From positions 558,001-622,000 of the forward strand of contig NZ_FUZA01000002.1 of the NCBI RefSeq assembly GCF_900167945.1: a stretch of 64,000 nt of DNA. Direction: 5' to 3'. Shown piece by piece: positions 1-8,100 of this stretch (positions within the stretch are counted from its first letter, which is position 1; each line of letters opens with the position of its first letter). The stretch comes from Dyadobacter psychrophilus (GTDB lineage: Bacteria; Bacteroidota; Bacteroidia; Cytophagales; Spirosomataceae). The notes beneath the pieces are model-generated. The model did no database searches and was not told where the DNA came from. It worked only from the letters and a program-made list of their open reading frames with translations. Both the position numbers and the translations under genes were made by a program.

Positions 1-133
1 GTTTGCTGTGGGAATATATCGGGAAAGTGCAATTTTTGTTTTTGTCAAAACCCCTGGATTGTCCGATATTACCCCAAGCATTTGCAGACTGGTCACAAAA
101 AGAATCACAAACTTTTGGCTGTCCTCTACTTTC

Positions 134-158
134 GTTGAGTAATAAAAAGTAACTCAAC
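134..158 (+). promoter_or_regulatory. small hairpin directly upstream of the first gene
   Basis: A 7-bp perfect inverted repeat (GTTGAGT at 134-140 and ACTCAAC at 152-158, 11-nt loop) ends one base before the ATG at 160. It could fold in the mRNA and cover the ribosome entry site. Whether it matters is inference; short AT-rich repeats of this size also occur by chance. Confidence 0.25.
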
Positions 159-159
159 A

Positions 160-2244
160 ATGTCTGCCAAACTTTTACTCGTAACCCTTCTTGCATCTAT
201 CACACTTAACTTGAATGATGCCAGGGCGCAAAGCCCGACCGCAGCCGCCAAGCGATTCAACATCTTTGTAAAAGGCGATGCCACTTTTACTTCCGACGAA
301 ACAGAAGGACCTGTTGCTATCGGAGGTAATCTGACTACGAACCAGTATCAAATCAGTTTTAATAAGAACCACGGCGTATTTTTTGTAGGAGGCGCATCAA
401 TCGGCCTGGCAGTGCGTGGTGGCGTGAAGCTTAGCAGCGGAAGCCTGACTGTAAATGGTGATAATTATGTGAAAATCGGCCAATGCGCCCCATCAGACGC
501 GAATACTGCAACGCCATTGCGGATTTGGTATAAAGACAATAACAATGCCGAATCCACAATCCGGATTACCGGCGCTACGGCGGGATACAGCGATACACCC
601 AACATTACCATTAATGCAAGCGTAAATACGTGGTCGCCAAAGGTAGGAGATAGTGAGAATCCGATCTGTGAAAACGTATTCGGAACAGGCGCGAATCAGA
701 TTGATATCGACGGCGCTTTCACAACTTTCATAAAGCGTTCGAACCAATTGAAAGACATGAAAGACAATCTGGCCATTCGTGACCAGAACGGCAATATCAT
801 CACCGGAATGGAAACAGGACCTTACCTGGATCCTTCGAAAATTGGAAACAACCCCAAAATTATCGTCGACCCGAACGCGATTAATGTTTTAACGGTTTCA
901 GCAGCGGTTTGGGATAAAATCGGAAACACGAATATCGAGCGAATTCCCCAGGGGCCACAGTTAGGAGACGGCAGTTATACAGGTCCATTTGCACTGATCA
1001 TTAACATCGTTGACTTCCCAACCTTCGCAGCGTCAAAAGGAAATAATCCAATTATTAACTTTCCGGGCGTGGGTGGTTTGTCTGACCCGCAGGGAAGCTA
1101 CGTGATCTACAATTTTCCTGATGCGACGGATAAATTAGTGCTTGGCGGAAATACGCCAATTCACGGAACCATTTTCGCTCCCTGTGCAAACTTGATCAAA
1201 GAAAACAACGGCAATATTAACGGTCAGATTATTGCGAAAAGCTTTGTTCACACCCGTGACGAAGTGCACTTCTGGCCTTTTTTGCCATCGATTCCCGAGC
1301 CGGTGGAAAAGGCGATAGAAGTGAATGTAGTCTCAAAATGTATTAATAATGCACCCTGGCTTGAATATACAATTACCCCAAATTATCCAGCAACAGGCGA
1401 AACAGCTAAAATCGAATGGCTGAATTCGGAAAACAATGTAATCCAGGAAGACACCGAGAGACCGTTGACAGGCAGCATTTTGTTTCCAGGAGCAGCTGTG
1501 GACGAAAACGGAGCTGGGATCGCTTGGCCAGGATGGGAAAAAGATGGTGAAAAATGGGTTGAAGTTACGGATCGGTATTCGTCCATCCTGGATGACGGCG
1601 CGAAGGTAAGGATAACCGTTACTCCCTGGAAGGTCGTAGAGATTACTTATCCGGTATCAGACGGAAAGTGCTACACCAGCCCTCCGCCCTCAGGTTCGTT
1701 ACCAGTAACATTAGCAAGCTTCACCGCGAGAAATGAAAATTGCGATATTCAATTGCAATGGACGGTCACCGAAGCAAAAGATTTTTCGCACTTTGTTGTG
1801 CAGCGTTCAACGGATGCAAAAAACTTCGTCTCGCTAAACCGCGTCAATTACAGCGCGAACCAAAATGCATATGCTTACAACGATTCGCCTTACAGCAGGG
1901 AAATAGCACCTTCAAAAAACTATTATTATCGTTTACAGCAGGTTGATACAGATGAGACGTTTGAATACAGCGCCATCCGCAGCGTAGAAGCCGGAACTTG
2001 CGATGCACGACTTTCAGTTGATTTTTATCCGAATCCAACACAAGACGAAGTGATCGTGAAAAGCTACTCTCCGGTTAAAAAACTGGAAATCCTGACATCG
2101 GGCGGCAAGCAGGTTTACCAAACATTGCCCAATCAGGACCAAACCGAATTGAAAGTGAACATTCAGGCATTCGCAACGGGGATGTACATCGTGAATATCG
2201 TCAATGCCGAAGGTAAATACTCCTCCAAAATCGTGAAAAAGTAA
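160..2244 (+). CDS. secreted choice-of-anchor-A family protein with T9SS sorting tail
   Basis: A 694-residue exported protein. It has an N-terminal signal peptide (about 1-23, ending DARAQ). Residues about 30-370 follow the choice-of-anchor-A domain pattern (FNIFVKGD, GPVAIGGNL, HGTIFAPCANL), which is seen on many bacterial surface proteins. A Gly/Pro-rich linker (PPPSGSLPVTLASFTARNEN) leads to a beta-sandwich with the QWTVTEAKDFSHFVVQRS pattern common in Bacteroidota T9SS cargo. The last 70 residues (from FYPNPTQDEV) are a type A T9SS C-terminal sorting domain, so the protein is expected to be exported through the T9SS and anchored on or released from the cell surface. The ligand is unknown. 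It is monocistronic and followed by a terminator. Confidence 0.85.
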   Translation: MSAKLLLVTLLASITLNLNDARAQSPTAAAKRFNIFVKGDATFTSDETEGPVAIGGNLTTNQYQISFNKNHGVFFVGGASIGLAVRGGVKLSSGSLTVNGDNYVKIGQCAPSDANTATPLRIWYKDNNNAESTIRITGATAGYSDTPNITINASVNTWSPKVGDSENPICENVFGTGANQIDIDGAFTTFIKRSNQLKDMKDNLAIRDQNGNIITGMETGPYLDPSKIGNNPKIIVDPNAINVLTVSAAVWDKIGNTNIERIPQGPQLGDGSYTGPFALIINIVDFPTFAASKGNNPIINFPGVGGLSDPQGSYVIYNFPDATDKLVLGGNTPIHGTIFAPCANLIKENNGNINGQIIAKSFVHTRDEVHFWPFLPSIPEPVEKAIEVNVVSKCINNAPWLEYTITPNYPATGETAKIEWLNSENNVIQEDTERPLTGSILFPGAAVDENGAGIAWPGWEKDGEKWVEVTDRYSSILDDGAKVRITVTPWKVVEITYPVSDGKCYTSPPPSGSLPVTLASFTARNENCDIQLQWTVTEAKDFSHFVVQRSTDAKNFVSLNRVNYSANQNAYAYNDSPYSREIAPSKNYYYRLQQVDTDETFEYSAIRSVEAGTCDARLSVDFYPNPTQDEVIVKSYSPVKKLEILTSGGKQVYQTLPNQDQTELKVNIQAFATGMYIVNIVNAEGKYSSKIVKK

Positions 2245-2282
2245 GTTTGAAATTCTTATATAGCGTTATGTGACTTGGAAAA

Positions 2283-2313
2283 GGCTGTCTCATTTTGGGA
2301 CAGCCCTTTTTTT
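2283..2313 (+). terminator. Rho-independent terminator
   Basis: Stem GGCTGTC/GACAGCC (2283-2289 with 2299-2305, extendable by a GU and a CG pair) followed by CTTTTTTT. It lies about 40 bp after the stop of the choice-of-anchor-A gene. Confidence 0.85.
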
Positions 2314-2463
2314 GCGATTTACGGTTCTAGATTTACGCTAAACCGTTCGGCGACAATGCGCAACCGAGGGCTGGACACCTGCCAGTTTTAAACATAGGTT
2401 TGACGGATATTCGAGGCACCTGTCATAACATGTGTTCTCTCTTTAATTGTCAAATTGAATACG

Positions 2464-2792
2464 ATGAAAAATCAAACAACCGCTTCTGCAACATTTCTTA
2501 TAGGAAAGTTCAAATTTTTGTATGCTGATGTCCTTATAACTTTGAATGTTTTCTTGGCTTCAAGCCTTGGAAAGATTAATACCTTAAAAGGTCACCAATA
2601 TTTGGAAAGAGGGCGAAAAGGATCAAAGCCTGCAAACCGGCCTAATAACCAGGAAGTGGAAGCCCCCTTTCGTGAGCGGGTAAATACGGGTATTGATGGT
2701 ATCAATCAGTCAACTATATCGGGCTGATCCCTCATTTGATTGAGTCGATTAAATACCTAAATGCGGAGGTTGAAAGGCTAAAAAAGAGCTAG
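2464..2792 (+). pseudogene. decayed 3' end of a peptidase-S74 (intramolecular chaperone) gene
   Basis: An open frame runs to a stop at 2725-2727, but its translation matches the S74 domain of the intact gene at 10108-11856 only loosely: SLGKINTLKGHQY against SLAKVNNLQGYHY, then QEVEAPF against QEVEAIF. Near 2700 the match jumps to another frame, which reads QSVNYIGLIPHLIESIK and then LNAEVERLKKS before a TAG at 2790-2792; the intact gene has KSVNYIGLVPHLIESVK. So a frameshift lies near 2695-2705. No signal peptide or repeat region is left upstream. This is a dead relic of a third S74 gene. The start given is the first ATG of the open part and has no functional meaning. Confidence 0.8.
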
Positions 2793-2824
2793 AGAATAGC
2801 CATTAATCGAAGAGAATAAAGAAC

Positions 2825-2848
2825 ACTGCAATCAATTTTGATGGCAGT
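2825..2848. terminator. probable bidirectional hairpin terminator
   Basis: ACTGCAATCAA (2825-2835) and TTGATGGCAGT (2838-2848) form an 11-bp stem with one mismatch. It is followed by ATTCTTTT on the plus strand and by a T-rich stretch on the minus strand, so it could end the minus-strand S74 gene whose stop is at 2871. Confidence 0.5.
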
Positions 2849-2870
2849 ATTCTTTTGTGTCAATTACTTT

Positions 2871-4589
2871 CTATTTAGTAATTGCCAATTTTCTAGCGCC
2901 ACTGATTTTTCCGTCGGTGATTAAATGGTATGTATATACTCCACTGTCCAATGTGTTCGCATGGAATGTAAATTGTCCGCTTCCGCGCTCCCCGATTGGA
3001 TAAGAACCAATCATTCTGCCCTCACCTGATGTTACTTGCAAAGTAGCCGATTTTACTGTTTGTGGGATAAAGAATCTTATGGAGGCACTTCTGGTGACAG
3101 GGTTTGGAGCGTTTTGCTCTAGAACAACCTCCTCCGCGTTCTCTCTGGCAGAAGCGAGGTTATGCGCTGGGCTAGCAGTCGCATTAGCTTTTACTAAGTT
3201 TTCTAGTTTTTCCAATCGTTGCTTCATATCTAAAACTTGCTTATTTAGCTGTTCAATTTCTGCGTTCCTCGTTTCAATAGCTTTCTGTTGCTCTTTTACA
3301 GAGTTGATGAGGATGTAGGTGACCGCATTGGCATCGTAATCCAGATATTGCGTGCTATTTCCCAGCGAATCCTGATAATTGAAGTGATCGATCGTGTAAG
3401 GTGCAATCCGTTGCATATCCTGTGCGATGACACCGACAAATTTCTTGTCGCCCGTTTTAATTCCCGCTGCCCCGTTATAGCTAAACCACACAGGATTGAT
3501 ATTTTTCAAAACGGTTAATCCGTCTGTAAAATCTGAAATGTCTTTTTTTAATCTTTTGTCGGACATCACCTTCCAGTCCGGTGATCCTGCTTTCGCTGCC
3601 AGATCCGTACTTAATTGAAGTTGATAGGCTGGGGCCGACAATCCAATTCCTACGTTTGCATTATTGCCCAAAACCAGGCTGTTGCTTGTCGTCACTTTCG
3701 CCAGAGCACCAATTGCGGTCGCATTGGTTATTGAAGCATTTCCGCCGGATGCATAACCCAGGTAAGTGTTTTTATCACCGGTAGTATTGGTGTATCCGGC
3801 GCCGAATCCCACAAACGCATTGTTGCTGCCGATGGTATTGGCATATCCTGCTTGCGTTCCTAGAAATGCATTCGCGGCGCCGACGGTGCTGGAAAGGCCT
3901 GATTCTGCACCTAAGAAGGTATTCCATTGACCGCTGAGGTTTTGATAACCCGCGTGAAAACCAATTAGTGTGTTTTGGTCTCCCGATTTACTGTTATATC
4001 CGGCTTCACTGCCCATAACAACATTTGAATTTCCCTCATAGAATAGTCCAGCTTTGAAACCAAAAATGCAATTATCGTTTCCACCAAACCCAACCGCATT
4101 TGCCAAGGCACCTACAATGCTATTATTGCTGCCATTTAAATTGTAATATCCTGCCGAGGAACCCATACAAGTATTGAATGAGCCGCTCGTATTATAGCCT
4201 CCAGCAGAATTTCCAAAATATGCATTCTCTTCTCCAGTTATGTTGGAACTGCCGGCGTTATGTCCAAACATTGAATTGTAACTTCCAGTTTTGTTAGCGT
4301 CACCAGCTGCATTTCCAATGAATGTATTTTGCTTGCCAGAAATGTTCTTATAACCAGAATAGGTTCCTATAAATATGTTTTCACTACCCGTAGTATTGCT
4401 GAGACCAGCTTCTTGGCCAATAAAGACGTTATTGAAGCTTAAATTAAACTTGCCCGCGTCTTTACCAAAAAAAGTATGCTTCTCGCCACTGATGCCAGCT
4501 CCCAACCCATAATGTGTCTGCGCTTTTACTTGGGTAATAAGGCAACCAATTGTTAAAAATAGCGCTACCGCCTTGTTAATTCTTTTCAT
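2871..4589 (-). CDS. secreted fibre-like protein: 17-residue repeats, S74 chaperone domain, T9SS tail
   Basis: A 572-residue protein with a signal peptide (1-24, QVKAQ). Residues 42-293 are about 15 tandem repeats of 16-17 residues of the form G..AG..N.(T/S)G..N.(F/I), which suggest a regular beta-solenoid. Residues about 340-445 are a peptidase-S74 (endosialidase-type intramolecular chaperone) domain, starting SDKRLKKDIS and containing VGVIAQDMQ; such domains trimerise fibres and can cleave themselves off. A coiled coil follows (about 440-475), then a T9SS sorting domain from about 490 (NAPNPV ... LDSGVYTYHL). So this is a likely trimeric surface fibre. Having both an S74 domain and a T9SS tail raises the question of whether the chaperone is retained. 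Its partner is unknown. Confidence 0.85.
   Translation of the reverse strand: MKRINKAVALFLTIGCLITQVKAQTHYGLGAGISGEKHTFFGKDAGKFNLSFNNVFIGQEAGLSNTTGSENIFIGTYSGYKNISGKQNTFIGNAAGDANKTGSYNSMFGHNAGSSNITGEENAYFGNSAGGYNTSGSFNTCMGSSAGYYNLNGSNNSIVGALANAVGFGGNDNCIFGFKAGLFYEGNSNVVMGSEAGYNSKSGDQNTLIGFHAGYQNLSGQWNTFLGAESGLSSTVGAANAFLGTQAGYANTIGSNNAFVGFGAGYTNTTGDKNTYLGYASGGNASITNATAIGALAKVTTSNSLVLGNNANVGIGLSAPAYQLQLSTDLAAKAGSPDWKVMSDKRLKKDISDFTDGLTVLKNINPVWFSYNGAAGIKTGDKKFVGVIAQDMQRIAPYTIDHFNYQDSLGNSTQYLDYDANAVTYILINSVKEQQKAIETRNAEIEQLNKQVLDMKQRLEKLENLVKANATASPAHNLASARENAEEVVLEQNAPNPVTRSASIRFFIPQTVKSATLQVTSGEGRMIGSYPIGERGSGQFTFHANTLDSGVYTYHLITDGKISGARKLAITK
3711..4466 (-). repeat. about 15 tandem 17-codon repeats inside the S74 fibre gene
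   Basis: The translated repeats all begin with Gly and place AG at positions 4-5, N at about 8, G at about 11 and N at about 14 (for example GHNAGSSNITGEENAYF). Twelve units are 17 residues long and three are 16. The DNA copies have diverged, so this is an old protein repeat and not a recent DNA duplication. Confidence 0.8.
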
Positions 4590-4721
4590 CGTTATGTTTG
4601 TTTATCGGGCAATTGTTTGAGCTGCCTCGCTTTTTAAAAACAAACCTGCTGTTTAAACTGGAAAAAACTCCTAAGCGATTACTGTATGGTAGGGATGAAC
4701 TTTTTTAAGGAAGCGGTCAAT

Positions 4722-4756
4722 ATGTTAGTGAAAGACGTATAATCTTTCACTAACAT
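4722..4756. other. perfect 14-bp inverted repeat with 7-nt loop
   Basis: ATGTTAGTGAAAGA (4722-4735) and TCTTTCACTAACAT (4743-4756) are perfect reverse complements. The hairpin lies 23 bp beyond the stop of the minus-strand gene at 4779-5141 and lacks a clear T-run on that strand, so it may stabilise an mRNA 3' end or terminate without a U-tract. It is an unusually strong stem for this AT-rich gap. Confidence 0.6.
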
Positions 4757-4778
4757 TAAAAATATACGGTAACCATCA

Positions 4779-5141
4779 TCACCTCTCTTGCTTGACAATC
4801 AGTTTCTGCGAATAATGCTCTCTACCTCTGGTAAACCTGACAATGTAAATTCCGTTATGCAGCTTGGAGACATCGACTGCTTCTCCGTTCCATTGGGGCT
4901 GTTTCAAGTAGCTCAACCCAGTCTGGTCGAATACTTCCAAATCAAAGCCGATGATTGGCTTTGCTGACCTAATCCTGATCGATGACTTTGCTGGATTTGG
5001 ATAAATTGTTACTGGATTAGGCCTTTTTATGGTTGGATATATTGTTAACCCATATTTGCTACGAATTATTTTTTCCTGTGCCTGAGTTTGAAAAGCACAG
5101 AATAGAAGCAATGCTGTCACACTTGTTAATATCTTCTTCAT
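4779..5141 (-). CDS. small secreted protein consisting mainly of a T9SS sorting domain
   Basis: 120 residues. There is a signal peptide (1-22, FQTQAQ), about 25 residues of linker (EKIIRSKYGLTIYPTIKRPN), and then a complete type A T9SS C-terminal sorting domain (IYPNPAKSSIRIRS ... LHNGIYIVRFTRG). There is almost no cargo. Its start lies 3 bp after the stop of the 1515-residue metalloprotease gene, which itself has no sorting domain, so the two are cotranscribed. It could be a separate anchor or escort for the protease, or a leftover of a longer cargo gene. The separate signal peptide argues against a simple nonsense break of one gene. Confidence 0.8.
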   Translation of the reverse strand: MKKILTSVTALLLFCAFQTQAQEKIIRSKYGLTIYPTIKRPNPVTIYPNPAKSSIRIRSAKPIIGFDLEVFDQTGLSYLKQPQWNGEAVDVSKLHNGIYIVRFTRGREHYSQKLIVKQER

Positions 5142-5144
5142 ATT

Positions 5145-8100
5145 CTAGGGTTTTTTATTGGTGTGTATATATCCAAAATCAAATTCTACGCTGGCTCCCA
5201 CCCATCGACCGCCAAATGCACCTGATTTTGGGATCGCATCAATAAGTGGCATTTTGCCGATTTGCTGCACTGCTGGCAAGCCATCGTATAAGTAAAGCCA
5301 AAAGTTCCATGATGGAGTAGCGGCATAGTTGTCAGCAATACCGTTGAGGTTGGTAATCTCAATTTTAACGGTGAACATGGCAGTTTCTTCCGGCAAGTCC
5401 CCGTTGATATCGGCCACGGTCAAGTCTTCTGGAATGAATGGAACGCCAAATCCATTTACAAAACAATTTTCCCACTCTTGAAAGTAGCCTTTATCATTGG
5501 TAACAGTTACTTTGTAATTATAACTATTGGGTATATTGGCTGTTTCGCTGTCAGTTACATCGAGTGTAAAACCTAGTACAGGAAGGAAATTTTTACCCGA
5601 ATCCTGGTCAGGATCATTTGGGTCATTGGGATTGCCAGGATCTGATTGTTCCTCATTAGGGTCATACTCTTTGATTTCCGTTCCATTCTTTTCTTCATCT
5701 GGCGCATTTGCTGTCCTGAAATGTGCAAAAGTGTAAGTTTTAGGAAAATGGGTAGCGGTCGGTGTTTTGGTCATGGCCGGGGCGTCCCATGTGTAATCGC
5801 TGTTGACTTCCAAGTTTGTGATCGTTATGCTCGTACCAAACACTTCCTTTTCAAAAACGATCACATTATTTTTCCATAACCTAAAAAGGTGCCCGGCAGG
5901 TGCCCACTGCTCATGCCAGGAGAATTCGGCTTTATGGTTATCGACCGTTTGTGCACCGTCAGAGGGATATTTGAGGGTCGTCTTTTCTGGTCTAAGCCAG
6001 TAAAATGACAATGGAGAATAAGGTCCCTCAATCCAATTTCCGTTTTCATCTTTTCCCTTAGCCCTTACTTTCCATCTAAACCCTCCCTGTGCTTTGGCAG
6101 ATACATTGCCGACGTTGTGGATGACACTAACTTCCGATGTAGAACTGTGATTATTGGTGACTGGGTCTTCAAAAAAATCAATTGAATAATCATATTCCAT
6201 AGCCCCTGCAACAGGTAACCAGTTAAATACTTCATCTGGTGTAGACGTCCCATAGTTGAAAACTGCATCATTAATTGGCGAAAGCAACTGAGGCGCGGGA
6301 ATTAATGCATAATCAACCACAAAAGTCGAAAAGTACTTTTTACCAAATTCCTGCTCGGTAATAAATGGCGCCGTGATATCCTTGTAAGGTTCAAACGCCC
6401 ATGTGTATACTTTCCCGTCTGAGATGTCTGGGAGTTTCAGGTTTTCATGATCGTAAAGGACTTGCGGGGTTTCCATGTCATCCTTTTTGTCAAGGATATG
6501 GTAACGATAACCGCTCGCACCGGGCACTTCCTTGGCGGACAGCAGGATCTCTTCCCCAAAGGGTGGGACATGTTCTGCATCAGCAGGTCCGGGAGGAACT
6601 AATAAAGGGGACTCGGGCAAGTCAGTCAGGAACGACATTGGATCTGTCCAAGAGCCAAAGATGTCAATATCGGTCAGCCCGGTTTGTAGGAATTTCTTCA
6701 AACCCTTATCCCATGTAACGCCCTCTTCTGACCCCAGTTTGTGCGTAGCAATTATTTGCCAGCTGTAATCGCGTTCCTTAGCAAGTGCAAGCTCCGCAGC
6801 TTCTGCCTCATCGCTAGTCGCTTCAACCGGAACATCCTGTACGGGAACTTTGCCTGTTAAATCCGTTACCCTAAGAACATAACCTGCTGCACCAGGCGTC
6901 GCCTGCCATTCGAAAACACTGTTCCATGCCTGAAGCTTATCGTGTTCCAAAGGACTGATCGGTTTAGTAATAATCGGAGCGGCTGTTAGCTGTAATATGG
7001 GGCTCCAGTTATTTACCATCATTTCAAGGGCGCGGCATTCCAGATTCCCGCCTAATGAGCTCGCGCAACCCGGCCCGCCAGCGCTGTAAAACCTGCTCCG
7101 GACATAGTAGGTGCCTTCTTCCAAGAAAAACTTGGCCGTATTAGTCCGCTTACCTGGGTCTTTTTCATCAATATAAGGAAGCAACACTTCCGTTGTATGC
7201 TGAAACGCCCGGTATACTGGTGATATCTGATCATCGAATGCTACATTTTTGGACACTTCAAATAAGCGATATTCAATTTTGTCCGGAAAATATTCCTCTG
7301 AGCGGAATTGCGCATTAAATGGGTCAATTTCTTTTACCTCATTGCCTTCCGAATCAACTGCCCACAATCTGGGTTGCGGAGTAAATTCCTTGCCAATCAC
7401 GCAGGTGAGTGCGTCATTACATTTCTTCCAGGTTGCCGATGTTTCTTTATAGCCATGGAACAGAATTGAAGATTGAATGGCCGCAACCATATCATCGAAG
7501 GTCGGGTTCGCGGGAAGGAAATATAAAAAAGCAGCAAACATGATCTTTTCCGGAACTCCATCTTCAAGCCCGGTAAAAAAGCGGGTCTGCCCCACCACAT
7601 TAGTAAAGCCATTTAGTGGGGTTCCCTTGGCAATAAGGTAATAAAACTGTGTCCATACTCCGGCCATTTGATCGGGATGTGCCACGTCCCAGCCCTGCAC
7701 GTTGTAAAAATTAAATTGACCTTTTGATTTTGGGTTAGAAAAACTGCGTAGGTAATTGCCATCGCCAAAAAGATCAGAACCAATAGTCCATAATGCTTCG
7801 TCACCATTGGATAATCTAAATTCATTACTGATTTCCAAGCCGAAAATATCCATCAAAGCCCGGCGAATGGCTATCGATTCTTTCGATTCGGGCAGTTGTA
7901 CACTTTTTACTGAATGATAAATTCCGCCAAAATAATTTCCAGCAATCTGATCTAACGTCGTTTTTGAAGGGTCCGAATCAGATTTAATTTGGGCACCATA
8001 AGCCCCTGGAATGAAGTCCGGGCCAGAAGGGCCTATGATGTGCTGGATATATTTGCCTTTCCCGGTAAGCGCCTGGAAATTGAATTTTTTCGCAAAGTGA

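Noticed and set aside
3711..4466. CRISPR-like periodic repeats of about 51 bp
   Set aside because: The period is that of a protein repeat in a long coding frame with diverged DNA copies and no constant repeat or spacers.
6401..6718. 105-codon plus-strand frame inside the metalloprotease gene
   Set aside because: Antisense shadow of the 1515-residue gene, with no domain or signal peptide.
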